Shown here one piece after another: positions 1 to 5,632 of a stretch of 14,070 nucleotides of DNA. The stretch is from an uncultured bacterium (GTDB lineage Bacteria > Patescibacteriota > Minisyncoccia > Phycocordibacterales > UBA918): the NCBI GenBank assembly GCA_913050645.1, contig CAJXAG010000027.1, positions 1 to 14,070 on the forward strand, given 5' to 3'. Within the stretch, counting starts at the first letter, position 1, and each line of letters starts with the position of its first letter. Made by a program: the position numbers and the translations under genes. The notes beneath the pieces are model-generated. The model made no database searches, was not told the DNA's origin, and saw nothing but the letters and a program-made list of their open reading frames with translations.

Positions 1-19
1 TTCGTGAGAACAAACCAAA

Positions 20-43
20 ACCACCGGACCTTAGTCCGGTGGT
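20..43 (-). terminator. Intrinsic terminator of the PfkB-family kinase gene
   Basis: A 10-bp perfect stem (ACCACCGGAC / GTCCGGTGGT) with a 4-base loop lies 12 bases past the kinase stop codon. Read on the minus strand it is followed by a T-rich run (TTTTGGTTTG), as expected for a Rho-independent terminator. On the plus strand the tail is weaker, so it mainly serves the minus-strand gene. Confidence 0.85.
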
Positions 44-55
44 CGATTATTTTAC

Positions 56-1060
56 TTAAATCTTCTTTGCTTTGTAGTGTTCTGGCGCATTCTCTAGAAA
101 TTCCAGTAGCTGCTCCTTAGTAAGTAGTCCCTCTTGCGCGCCAATGTGCTGTACTACGTTCATAGAGTTTACAGGGCCCCAAGAGAGTGCCTCAGACGGT
201 GTCATGCCAAGCGCAATGGCACAGGTAAAAGTCGAAGAGAAGGAATCACCAGCACCGGTTCGGTCTACCGGTGGTGCTGGATCAGGGTACATTGGCATGT
301 GCCATGCTTGATCGTCTTCATCAACCACATACGCACCTTCAGGGCCGTCAGTAATAACCGGCATTTTTGGACCAAGCTGCTTAAAGGCACGAATGAGTGT
401 TGGCACGTCCTGTTCGTCGGTTACCAGAATCGCTTGTGCCTCTTCCTTGTTGCAAAAGAAGATTTCAGTGTTTTCGTATACTTCCTTGAGTTTTTGAGCA
501 CCAAGTTTGATCTGAAATGTCCCTGGCTGGAACACAAGCTTTGTTTCCGGGTGTTCTTGTACGTACTTTGCAATTTCAAAGTGATAGTCGATACCGTGCT
601 CACCGATTGACGAGAAGTAGATGAATCGTGGTGGTGTCTCAAAGTCAGGAAGTACATACGGGAATTGCTCGTGCTTGATGAGGATTGTTCGCTCAGGACC
701 GTAGCGAAGTACATAGTGATAGTTCGTACTTTTTCCTTCGTGGATTTTTACATACTCAGTATGCACACCTTCTCCGCGAAGTTTCTGCAGACAGTCTTCA
801 CCATTGCGGTCATGTCCTGCGTTTGTAATTAAAGCAGATTGTAGTCCGAGGCGGTGCGCGGATACGGCTGCATTGGGTGAATTTCCTACTGCGTTAACAA
901 CGGTTACATCTTTATAAGGCAATTTGTTTCCAAACGACATCTCTAGGGTCTTTCGACCGGTATCAAAATCTACCGAAACATCCGCTTGATCTTTGTCGAG
1001 CTCAATAAAAGCATCGACCACCATGTCGCCAATGGCGACGAAATCATATTGTTGTGTCAT
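56..1060 (-). CDS. PfkB/ribokinase-family carbohydrate (or nucleoside) kinase
   Basis: A cytoplasmic kinase predicted to transfer the ATP gamma-phosphate to a sugar or nucleoside hydroxyl. The 334-residue protein has the ribokinase fold signatures in order: an N-terminal beta strand (YDFVAIGDMVVDAF), a Gly/Asn-rich substrate-site segment with N-x-A-V-S-A-x-R-L-G-L near residues 60-75, and the C-terminal PfkB signature D-R-T-G-A-G-D-S-F at residues 266-274, where D272 is the expected catalytic base and TGAG forms the anion hole. Length is normal for the family. The start is the ATG at 1060, because an in-frame start 21 bases further upstream would place the -10 box (1068-1073) inside the gene. 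Substrate cannot be read from sequence; ribokinase, adenosine kinase-like and fructokinase-like members share these motifs. The gene diverges from bL25 and forms its own unit with a terminator at 20-43. Confidence 0.9.
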   Translation of the reverse strand: MTQQYDFVAIGDMVVDAFIELDKDQADVSVDFDTGRKTLEMSFGNKLPYKDVTVVNAVGNSPNAAVSAHRLGLQSALITNAGHDRNGEDCLQKLRGEGVHTEYVKIHEGKSTNYHYVLRYGPERTILIKHEQFPYVLPDFETPPRFIYFSSIGEHGIDYHFEIAKYVQEHPETKLVFQPGTFQIKLGAQKLKEVYENTEIFFCNKEEAQAILVTDEQDVPTLIRAFKQLGPKMPVITDGPEGAYVVDEDDQAWHMPMYPDPAPPVDRTGAGDSFSSTFTCAIALGMTPSEALSWGPVNSMNVVQHIGAQEGLLTKEQLLEFLENAPEHYKAKKI

Positions 1061-1067
1061 TAGTAGA

Positions 1068-1073
1068 AGTATA
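1068..1073 (-). promoter_or_regulatory. -10 box for the kinase gene, near-leaderless
   Basis: On the minus strand the sequence reads GGGGTATACT, then 7 bases, then the ATG at 1060. A start of transcription about 7 bases after the hexamer falls on or next to the start codon. No convincing -35 box is visible. The glycosyltransferase promoter at 8497-8502 has the same GGGGTATACT string. Confidence 0.6.
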
Positions 1074-1082
1074 CCCCGCACG

Positions 1083-1191
1083 AACTTTCAGTCAGTTTAG
1101 TTATCAAGATGTCCTATGTCACGTATATAATGTTGCCTTGCTGCTTATTATGTTTGCTGCAGAAACACAGCAAAGCAGCAGACTGAAAGTT
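1083..1191. repeat. Nested inverted repeat in the divergent kinase/bL25 intergenic region
   Basis: The outer arms are an 11-bp perfect inverted repeat, AACTTTCAGTC at 1083-1093 and GACTGAAAGTT at 1181-1191. Inside is a second stem: TGCTGCTT (1139-1146) with AAGCAGCA (1173-1180), continued after a 6-base bulge by TTTGCTG (1153-1159) with CAGCAAA (1168-1174). A perfect -10 hexamer TATAAT (1126-1131) lies between the left arms, pointing toward bL25. The element could be an RNA leader, a paired operator for the divergent promoters, or a small palindromic mobile remnant. The sequence does not decide which. Confidence 0.55.
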
Positions 1192-1208
1192 AGTGTGTGG
1201 TGTACATA

Positions 1209-1236
1209 TTGTAGTTTTTAGACAGTGTGCTATGGT
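1209..1236 (+). promoter_or_regulatory. Promoter of the bL25 gene (extended -10)
   Basis: TTGTAG (1209-1214), a 16-base spacer, then TGC-TATGGT (hexamer 1231-1236), 9 bases before the ATG at 1246. No Shine-Dalgarno sequence fits between the -10 box and the start codon, so the mRNA is probably leaderless or nearly so. Confidence 0.6.
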
Positions 1237-1245
1237 ATTGCCCAT

Positions 1246-1881
1246 ATGACATTAAAACTGGAAGTAGAAAAGCGTGAAGCGTCTGTGGACGTAGTACGCG
1301 CGGAAGGTAAAATTCCTGCTGTAGTATACGGCCCAAAACAAGAGCCTATTGCAATTGCAGTGAATAAATTCCAATTTGAAAAAACACTCCAAGAAGCAGG
1401 AGAATCAACCATTATTAATCTAGAAGGTCTTGACGAAGAGGTTGAGGTGTTGGTGCAGGATGTTGCGTTTGATGCAGCAAAAGGTGGTGCAGAACACGTG
1501 GACTTCTATGCAATTGAGCGCGGTAAGGAACTTACAACCAACGTGGCGTTTGAGTTTGTTGGTGAAGCGCCAGTGGAAAAAAGTGGTGCAACGGTAACAA
1601 AGGTAATGCAGGACGTAGAAGTTACCTGTCGTCCGAGTGCATTGCCATCACATATTGAGGTTGATCTCTCAGTGCTCGAGACAGAAGATGCCCAGATTCA
1701 TATTTCTGACCTTATCATTCCAGCAGATGTGAAGCTTGGTGTTGAAAGTGATGCGGTTGTAGTTTCGGTTGCTGCAGCTCGTGAGGAAGAGCTAGAGGAA
1801 ACTGCGGCAGCAGTTGATATGGATGCTGTTGAGGTAGAAGGCGAAAAGAAAGAAGACGAAACTGAGGAAGCAGAAGTGTAA
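1246..1881 (+). CDS. rplY: Large-subunit ribosomal protein bL25 (TL5/CTC type)
   Basis: A 5S rRNA-binding protein of the 50S subunit. The 211-residue protein has the N-terminal L25 beta barrel (about residues 1-92, with the typical R-x-E-G-K-I-P-A-V-V-Y-G segment near residues 17-29), the C-terminal TL5/CTC beta domain (about 93-185) and a strongly acidic Glu/Asp/Lys tail (about 185-211). It is the long two-domain form, not the short E. coli form. The ATG at 1246 is chosen over an in-frame GTG at 1225, because the GTG lies upstream of the -10 box and adds residues foreign to the family. It is a single-gene unit with its own promoter and terminator (1907-1929). The low-complexity acidic tail is the only unusual part. 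Confidence 0.95.
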   Translation: MTLKLEVEKREASVDVVRAEGKIPAVVYGPKQEPIAIAVNKFQFEKTLQEAGESTIINLEGLDEEVEVLVQDVAFDAAKGGAEHVDFYAIERGKELTTNVAFEFVGEAPVEKSGATVTKVMQDVEVTCRPSALPSHIEVDLSVLETEDAQIHISDLIIPADVKLGVESDAVVVSVAAAREEELEETAAAVDMDAVEVEGEKKEDETEEAEV

Positions 1882-1906
1882 TCCGTGCACATGACTATAC
1901 AAAGAG

Positions 1907-1929
1907 CCGCACATGTCGTGCGGTTTTTT
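1907..1929 (+). terminator. Intrinsic terminator after bL25
   Basis: A 6-bp stem CCGCAC / GTGCGG with a 5-base loop, followed by six Ts, beginning 25 bases after the bL25 stop. It separates bL25 from the transglycosylase gene, which has its own promoter just downstream. Confidence 0.85.
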
Positions 1930-1935
1930 GTTATT

Positions 1936-1965
1936 TTGCATGGGCGTTTGCATGGGTGCTATACT
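1936..1965 (+). promoter_or_regulatory. Promoter of the transglycosylase gene (extended -10)
   Basis: TTGCAT (1936-1941), an 18-base spacer, then TGC-TATACT (hexamer 1960-1965), 9 bases before the ATG at 1975. The spacing to the start codon is the same as for bL25, rpsB and the TrpR-like gene. Confidence 0.65.
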
Positions 1966-1974
1966 GGTAGGACT

Positions 1975-3351
1975 ATGCAAAAGTTCGTAGCGCTTTTTTT
2001 GACTGTTTTGATACTTCTACCCTCGATGGTTTTTGCTGGAACTGATACTGAAACTGATGCCGAGCGTCGTTCACGACTTCAAGCAGAGCTGCAACAAGTT
2101 GAACGACAGATTCTGCAGCAGCGGGTGCTGGTAGATGGTAAGCGTGCCGAGCGACAGTCACTTGAGCGCGACCTCGATATTATCGACGGAGAGATTAGAC
2201 AAGCACAGTTGGGGATTGAAGCACGAGCGGTAGCAATCACACAGCTGAGTGATCAGATTGGTGATAAAGAGGAAGTAATAAGTATCCTCAACGAACGTTT
2301 GGTGAAGCAACGTGCGTCACTTGCTGAACTGATTCGTCAGACACAGTCGGTAGATGACTATTCATTGGTGGAAGTGATGCTTAGTAATAAAAGTTTTTCT
2401 GAGTTCTTTACCGACGTTGAGAGTTTTCGTACGGTGAAAGATTCACTTAATAACTCGCTATCAGCGTTGACAGAAATTAAGCAGGATACACAAATGCAAA
2501 AAAGTTCTCTGGAACAAAAACAGCTTGATGAAGCTCAAATGAAGCGTGCACAGGAAATTGAAAAATCAAATATTGAAGCACAAGAAGCTGCCAAAGAGCG
2601 CATTTTAACAACGACAAAGGGACAAGAAGAAGCGTACCAAAAGCTCCTTGAATCACAACAAAAAACAGCGGCACAGCTGAAGGCCCAACTCTTCCAACTT
2701 CTTGGCGGTGGTGGCGCGATTCCGTTCCCGACGGCCGTTGAGCTTGCACAGGTTGCGGAGAGTCTGACGGGTACCCCTGCAGCACTTATTTTAGCGATTC
2801 TTGAACAGGAATCATCTTACGGAAGCAATATTGGTAGCTGTACCATGGGATCAGTATCTGCAGGAAGGGATGTGATGCACCCAACACGAGATAAGCCGCC
2901 GTTCTTGGCGATTGCGGCAGCGATAGGATTTGATCCTGCGACACAGCAAGTATCTTGTCCGCTGCGGCGCAGCGACGGGACGCGTATCGGATGGGGTGGC
3001 GCTATGGGGCCGTCTCAGTTTATTCCAAGTACTTGGGCGATCTATGGTGGATTCAAGAAAGATGCATCTGGCAACTATGCATACATACAGTCTCAGGATG
3101 CGATCCGTACACTCTTACGAAAATCATCACCAGGAAATCCATTCAGTAACCAAGATGCGTTCTTGGCAACAGGCTTACTCTTGCGTGACAATGGTGCCAA
3201 TGGTAACTATAGCTCTGACCGACTTGCCGCACTACGGTACTATGCAGGATGGGGAGGAGCGAGTAACCCACAAAACGCCTTTTACGGCGATGGGGTGATG
3301 AAACGAAAAACGCGACTCGTGGGTGAGATCCGAACGCTGACAGGAAGATAA
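1975..3351 (+). CDS. Secreted coiled-coil protein with lytic transglycosylase domain (MltB/SLT-like)
   Basis: A predicted exported peptidoglycan hydrolase of 458 residues. Residues 1-20 (MQKFVALFLTVLILLPSMVFA region) are a clear signal peptide, with no lipobox Cys. Residues about 25-235 form a long Glu/Gln/Lys/Arg-rich coiled coil with a central S-x-K-S-F-S-E-F-F segment like that in PcsB/EnvC-type division hydrolases. After a Gly-rich hinge (LLGGGGAIPFP), residues about 250-455 form a transglycosylase domain. It shows E-Q-E-S-S-Y-G (E279 matches the catalytic Glu of MltB's E-T-x-Y-G; E277 is nearby), G-A-M-G-P-S-Q-F-I-P-S-T-W (about 342-354) and R-Y-Y-A-G-W. Two Cys (in GSC and VSC) lie in the exported domain and might form a disulfide. 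The start is the ATG at 1975, since in-frame codons upstream cross the bL25 terminator and this gene's own promoter. The combination suggests an FtsEX-type regulated hydrolase, which is an inference. Confidence 0.85.
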   Translation: MQKFVALFLTVLILLPSMVFAGTDTETDAERRSRLQAELQQVERQILQQRVLVDGKRAERQSLERDLDIIDGEIRQAQLGIEARAVAITQLSDQIGDKEEVISILNERLVKQRASLAELIRQTQSVDDYSLVEVMLSNKSFSEFFTDVESFRTVKDSLNNSLSALTEIKQDTQMQKSSLEQKQLDEAQMKRAQEIEKSNIEAQEAAKERILTTTKGQEEAYQKLLESQQKTAAQLKAQLFQLLGGGGAIPFPTAVELAQVAESLTGTPAALILAILEQESSYGSNIGSCTMGSVSAGRDVMHPTRDKPPFLAIAAAIGFDPATQQVSCPLRRSDGTRIGWGGAMGPSQFIPSTWAIYGGFKKDASGNYAYIQSQDAIRTLLRKSSPGNPFSNQDAFLATGLLLRDNGANGNYSSDRLAALRYYAGWGGASNPQNAFYGDGVMKRKTRLVGEIRTLTGR

Positions 3352-3358
3352 TGGGCTA

Positions 3359-3386
3359 TTGCGTATTGCGCCAATTCTGCTATAGT
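3359..3386 (+). promoter_or_regulatory. Promoter of the bL31 gene
   Basis: TTGCGT (3359-3364), a 16-base spacer and TGC-TATAGT (hexamer 3381-3386). The expected transcript would have a leader of about 45 bases before the ATG at 3440. It is the one protein gene here with a clear promoter and a real 5' UTR, yet that UTR has no Shine-Dalgarno sequence either. Confidence 0.6.
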
Positions 3387-3439
3387 TTGCGCACTTTATT
3401 GAGTAAGACCGCTGACTAGACGTGGTCGCAAAAATTTTC

Positions 3440-3691
3440 ATGAAAAAAGAAATTCACCCAGATAATTACCGAATGGTTATCTTCCACGATAACTCAAACG
3501 GAGAACGATTCCTTGTTGGTTCAACGGTAGAAACTGAAGCAACTGACAAGTGGGAAGACGGCAAAGAGTACCCAATCAAGCATGTAGATGTGTCATCTAC
3601 ATCACATCCGTTCTATACAGGACAGGAAAAAGTTATGGATACTGCGGGACGTGTAGAGCGTTTCAAGGCTCGAGCGGCAAAGAAGAAGTAA
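3440..3691 (+). CDS. rpmE: Large-subunit ribosomal protein bL31, type B (zinc-free)
   Basis: An 83-residue 50S protein that bridges to the small-subunit head. It begins with the family hallmark M-K-K-E-I-H-P and carries W-E-D-G-K-E-Y-P and S-S-T-S-H-P-F-Y-T-G-Q-E-K, followed by a basic C-terminus. It has no Cys residues, so the Cys-type zinc site of type-A bL31 is missing and this is the type-B (zinc-independent) form. The ATG at 3440 is preferred over an in-frame GTG at 3422, because it gives the exact family N-terminus. It is a single-gene unit ended by the terminator at 3702-3732. rpmE is commonly followed directly by prfA in bacteria; here a TrpR-like gene lies between them. Confidence 0.95.
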   Translation: MKKEIHPDNYRMVIFHDNSNGERFLVGSTVETEATDKWEDGKEYPIKHVDVSSTSHPFYTGQEKVMDTAGRVERFKARAAKKK

Positions 3692-3701
3692 TACAGCTTT
3701 A

Positions 3702-3732
3702 AACAAAACAGTCCCGTAAGGGATTTTTTGTT
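3702..3732 (+). terminator. Intrinsic terminator after bL31
   Basis: TCCC-GTAA-GGGA followed by six Ts. The stem can extend through AACAAAA pairing with TTTTTGTT across a small CAG bulge. It begins 10 bases past the bL31 stop. Confidence 0.75.
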
Positions 3733-3756
3733 AGAGGAATAGCAACGCAATTTTCA

Positions 3757-3790
3757 AAAAGAGTGAAAGGTGTCGAAAAGAGTGAAAGGT
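3757..3790 (+). repeat. Tandem direct repeat upstream of the TrpR-like gene
   Basis: Two identical 15-base units AAAAGAGTGAAAGGT, at 3757-3771 and 3776-3790, with a 19-base period. They sit in a purine-rich stretch (3756-3815) between the bL31 terminator and the TrpR-like promoter. They could be regulatory sites or duplication debris. Confidence 0.6.
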
Positions 3791-3841
3791 AAAGAGGAAA
3801 ATAAGAGAAGGAAGGGGTAATAAAATAAAATGTGTTAATAT

Positions 3842-3861
3842 TAGTTCGATATATCGAACTA
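3842..3861. promoter_or_regulatory. Palindromic operator copy 1, over the TrpR-like gene promoter
   Basis: A perfect 20-bp palindrome, TAGTTCGATATATCGAACTA. It ends 3 bases before the ATG at 3865 and contains the probable -10 hexamer TATATC (3850-3855, 9 bases from the ATG, the spacing seen for other genes here). A protein bound here would block transcription of the TrpR-like gene, so autorepression is the simplest reading. The same sequence recurs directly after the gene at 4281-4304; the identical stretch shared by both copies is 23 bases. Confidence 0.7.
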
Positions 3862-3864
3862 TAT

Positions 3865-4275
3865 ATGCCACATGTTTCTAAGGAAAAATTGAATAACAGG
3901 CTATATGAGAAGCTTTTTACTGATCTGATTGAGCTTCAGGTTGGTTTGTCAAAAAAGCAAGCTGCGTCAGTTATGTCTTCCTTACTTACTGAGACTGAGC
4001 AGATCATGCTCACCAAAAGATGCGCTGCAGCGATTATGTTTGAGCATGGATATTCAAGCTACAGAGTTTGGACGGTATTAAAAATAAGTAAATCAACAGC
4101 AAAGCGATTGCGTGAGCAGTATGAGGAAGGTGTTTTTGACGGGCTACTTCGTGGCCTAAGAAATAAGAAGCTTGCTAAGAAAGAAAAAAAGGAATTTATA
4201 GAAACATTTAATAAAATTATGAGGCTCGGCATGCCGTCGATGGGTAAAGATCGCTGGAAATCTGTATTTGAATAG
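3865..4275 (+). CDS. TrpR/YerC-YecD-family DNA-binding protein
   Basis: A 136-residue all-helical protein of the Trp-repressor superfamily. Residues about 38-90 carry the core pattern: S-L-L-T-E-T-E-Q-I-M-L-T-K-R (39-52), then a helix-turn-helix around G62-R83 (Y-R-V-W-T-V-L-K-I-S-K-S-T-A-K-R-L, recognition helix about 75-83). This matches the L-L-T-x-x-E layout and HTH of TrpR and YerC/YecD. A basic stretch (100-110) and an extra C-terminal segment ending M-G-K-D-R-W-K-S-V-F-E lie beyond the TrpR core. The start is the ATG at 3865, because the in-frame GTG at 3832 would translate the operator. Identical palindromes flank the gene on both sides. Tryptophan as ligand is not supported, and no trp genes are in view. 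The gene is AT-richer than its neighbours and looks inserted between rpmE and prfA. It may be an autoregulated repressor or part of a small mobile unit. Confidence 0.75.
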   Translation: MPHVSKEKLNNRLYEKLFTDLIELQVGLSKKQAASVMSSLLTETEQIMLTKRCAAAIMFEHGYSSYRVWTVLKISKSTAKRLREQYEEGVFDGLLRGLRNKKLAKKEKKEFIETFNKIMRLGMPSMGKDRWKSVFE

Positions 4276-4280
4276 TGATT

Positions 4281-4304
4281 ATTAGTTCGATATATCGAAC
4301 TAAT
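4281..4304. promoter_or_regulatory. Palindromic operator copy 2, downstream of the TrpR-like gene and upstream of prfA
   Basis: A 24-bp perfect palindrome: the 20-base core TAGTTCGATATATCGAACTA with AT/AT added at the ends. It starts 6 bases after the TrpR-like stop and 64 bases before the prfA ATG. Its centre is 441 bp from that of copy 1, a whole number (42) of 10.5-bp turns, so dimers on both sites would face the same way. As RNA it could fold into a 10-bp stem with a TATA loop followed by a T-rich stretch, so it might also act as a weak terminator. Confidence 0.7.
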
Positions 4305-4319
4305 TTATTCTGTATTTTA

Positions 4320-4337
4320 TTTACAATTTTGTGTAAA
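4320..4337. promoter_or_regulatory. Short inverted repeat upstream of prfA
   Basis: TTTACA, six bases, TGTAAA, lying 30 bases before the prfA ATG and close to where a -35 box would fall. It could be a second operator. It is short and AT-rich, so chance is possible. Confidence 0.3.
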
Positions 4338-4353
4338 GCCTTTTAAAAATAGG

Positions 4354-4359
4354 TAAATT
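4354..4359 (+). promoter_or_regulatory. Candidate -10 box for prfA
   Basis: TAAATT, 8 bases before the ATG at 4368, with TTGTGT 19 bases further upstream (4329-4334). The spacing agrees with other promoters in this window, but the hexamer matches only four of six consensus positions. Confidence 0.35.
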
Positions 4360-4367
4360 GCAGTAGT

Positions 4368-5354
4368 ATGACACGCACAGATATGGAACACGACCAAGAT
4401 AAGCTAAAAGAATTTAAAGAGAACCACAAGACTCAGTACCTTGTGTCTGTTTATGATGCTGAGCTAAAAAAGCTTGAAGAAGCGAGAGAGCTTGCTGCGT
4501 CTGATCCAGAAATGGCAGAGCTTGCTCAGGAGGAGATTCAACAACTCGAAAAACAGCTTCAAAACCAGTTTGATGAAATGGATCGGATTATTGAGTCAGC
4601 AAAGGAAGAAGAGACAAAGCCGTATGGGGTGATGCTTGAGGTGCGCGCAGGAGCAGGGGGAGATGAAGCAGCACTTTTTGCTGAAGAGCTTGCAAATATG
4701 TACATCGCCTACGCGCAGGGGAAGAAATGGCAGACTGCGGCTTCACATAAATCAACTGCACCAATGGGTGGATACAAAGAGGCGGCATTTGAGATTCTTT
4801 CGCCTAATGTGTATGACGCATTTCGTTTTGAAACGGGTGTACACCGTGTACAGCGTGTACCGGTAACTGAAAAGCAAGGTCGTATTCACACTTCAACTGC
4901 ATCAGTGGCTGTACTACCGATGCGTAAAAAACCTGCGGTGCACATTGACCCTGGTGATATCGACATGGAGTTCTCGCGTTCAGGTGGAGCGGGCGGCCAA
5001 AACGTAAACAAGGTGGAGACGGCCGTGCGTTTGGTCCACCGTCCAACAGGAGTTGATGTACGCTGTGAAGCGAATCGCTCACAGCAGAAAAACCGCGAAC
5101 AGGCGATGACTATTTTGATTGCAAAGCTTGAGGCTGCACACGAGGAAGAGGAAGCGCGAAAGCACTCACAGGTGCGCAGCAAGCAAATTGGTACCGGTGA
5201 CCGATCAGAAAAGATCCGCACATACAACTTCCCACAAAACCGTATTACCGATCACCGTATTAAAGAATCGTGGCATACTATCGAAGCAACGCTTGGTGGT
5301 GACTTGCAGCCAATAATTGATGCCATGCACGCTGCAGAAGACGCACTTGAGTAA
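4368..5354 (+). CDS. prfA: Peptide chain release factor 1 (RF1), short domain 1
   Basis: Releases the finished peptide at UAA and UAG codons in the ribosomal A site. The 328-residue protein shows the RF1 stop-codon tripeptide P-V-T (165-167, within H-R-V-Q-R-V-P-V-T-E, as in Thermus RF1; RF2 would have S-P-F). It also has the universal G-G-Q (209-211, within S-G-G-A-G-G-Q-N-V-N-K), whose Gln is the methylated catalytic-site residue. Domain 1, the N-terminal helical hairpin before L-E-V-R-A-G-A-G-G-D-E-A, is about 25 residues shorter than in E. coli RF1 (360 aa). An alternative ATG at 4383 would shorten it by 5 more residues. No prmC methyltransferase gene follows; the gene ends at a strong palindromic terminator. 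No Shine-Dalgarno sequence is visible. Confidence 0.95.
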   Translation: MTRTDMEHDQDKLKEFKENHKTQYLVSVYDAELKKLEEARELAASDPEMAELAQEEIQQLEKQLQNQFDEMDRIIESAKEEETKPYGVMLEVRAGAGGDEAALFAEELANMYIAYAQGKKWQTAASHKSTAPMGGYKEAAFEILSPNVYDAFRFETGVHRVQRVPVTEKQGRIHTSTASVAVLPMRKKPAVHIDPGDIDMEFSRSGGAGGQNVNKVETAVRLVHRPTGVDVRCEANRSQQKNREQAMTILIAKLEAAHEEEEARKHSQVRSKQIGTGDRSEKIRTYNFPQNRITDHRIKESWHTIEATLGGDLQPIIDAMHAAEDALE

Positions 5355-5361
5355 AATCTAC

Positions 5362-5388
5362 AAATGACCCAATTAATTGGGTCATTTT
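5362..5388 (+). terminator. Intrinsic terminator after prfA
   Basis: A 26-bp perfect palindrome (arms AAATGACCCAATT / AATTGGGTCATTT) ending in TTTT, 7 bases past the prfA stop. It is symmetric and should work on both strands. Confidence 0.85.
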
Positions 5389-5391
5389 GTA

Positions 5392-5420
5392 TTGCGAGTA
5401 TATACAGGGTGTGCTACTAT
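5392..5420 (+). promoter_or_regulatory. Promoter of the structured RNA upstream of rpsB
   Basis: TTGCGA (5392-5397), a 17-base spacer and TGC-TACTAT (hexamer 5415-5420). A start near 5427 would place the first hairpin (5429-5461) at the very 5' end of the transcript. Confidence 0.6.
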
Positions 5421-5426
5421 TGCCGC

Positions 5427-5566
5427 GCTTGTTAAGGCGTTTTTATTACTTGCCTTAGCAAAACTCCAGATATCACGACTGTCCCTAGGGCTCGTGTGTG
5501 TCTTTACGAAGACACCCCTCGATGCATCCCTTCAATCAGTTTACTAGCTTAAAAAGATAGTCTGGA
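5427..5566 (+). ncRNA. Structured non-coding RNA or rpsB leader, class not recognised
   Basis: There is no plausible reading frame between prfA and rpsB, but the DNA encodes a coherent fold. P1: TTGTTAAGGC (5429-5438) pairs with GCCTTAGCAA (5452-5461), 10 bp with one wobble. P2 is a long-range stem: TCCAGA plus TATC (5465-5474) pairs with GATA, bulged G, TCTGGA (5556-5566). Inside it, P3: GTGTCTT-TACG-AAGACAC (5498-5515), flanked by AGGG (5487-5490) pairing with CCCT (5516-5519). It does not match what I know of SRP RNA, RNase P RNA, tmRNA or the common riboswitches. rpsB seems to have its own promoter at 5596-5623, so this may be a free RNA; alternatively it is a ribosomal-protein leader controlling rpsB-tsf. 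The 3' end is not defined, as no U-tract terminator is visible. Confidence 0.5.
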
Positions 5567-5595
5567 TAAACCGCCATTATTACTCACTCTATTTC

Positions 5596-5623
5596 TTGTG
5601 GTGATGCTTATGATGGCTATAAC
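5596..5623 (+). promoter_or_regulatory. Proximal promoter of rpsB-tsf
   Basis: TTGTGG (5596-5601), a 16-base spacer and TATAAC (5618-5623), 9 bases before the rpsB ATG. The geometry matches the bL25 and transglycosylase promoters and would give a leaderless rpsB mRNA independent of the structured RNA. Confidence 0.55.
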
Positions 5624-5632
5624 ATATATAAA

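Noticed and set aside
134..610. Plus-strand open frame of 158 codons opposite the kinase
   Set aside because: It is antisense to a clear PfkB-family gene and its composition is not protein-like.
1885..1974. Longer N-terminus for the transglycosylase
   Set aside because: The extra 30 codons cross the bL25 terminator and the gene's own promoter and would bury the signal peptide.
3832..3864. GTG start for the TrpR-like protein, translating the palindrome
   Set aside because: It places the palindrome and the probable -10 box inside the coding region; the ATG at 3865 has the spacing seen for other genes here.
4281..4304. Copy 2 palindrome as nothing more than a terminator
   Set aside because: An identical core occurs at the promoter end of the gene, where a terminator would make no sense; a binding site explains both.
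5427..5566. SRP RNA, RNase P RNA or tmRNA
   Set aside because: The GGAA tetraloop domain of SRP RNA, the conserved RNase P core segments and the tRNA-like ends of tmRNA are not seen.
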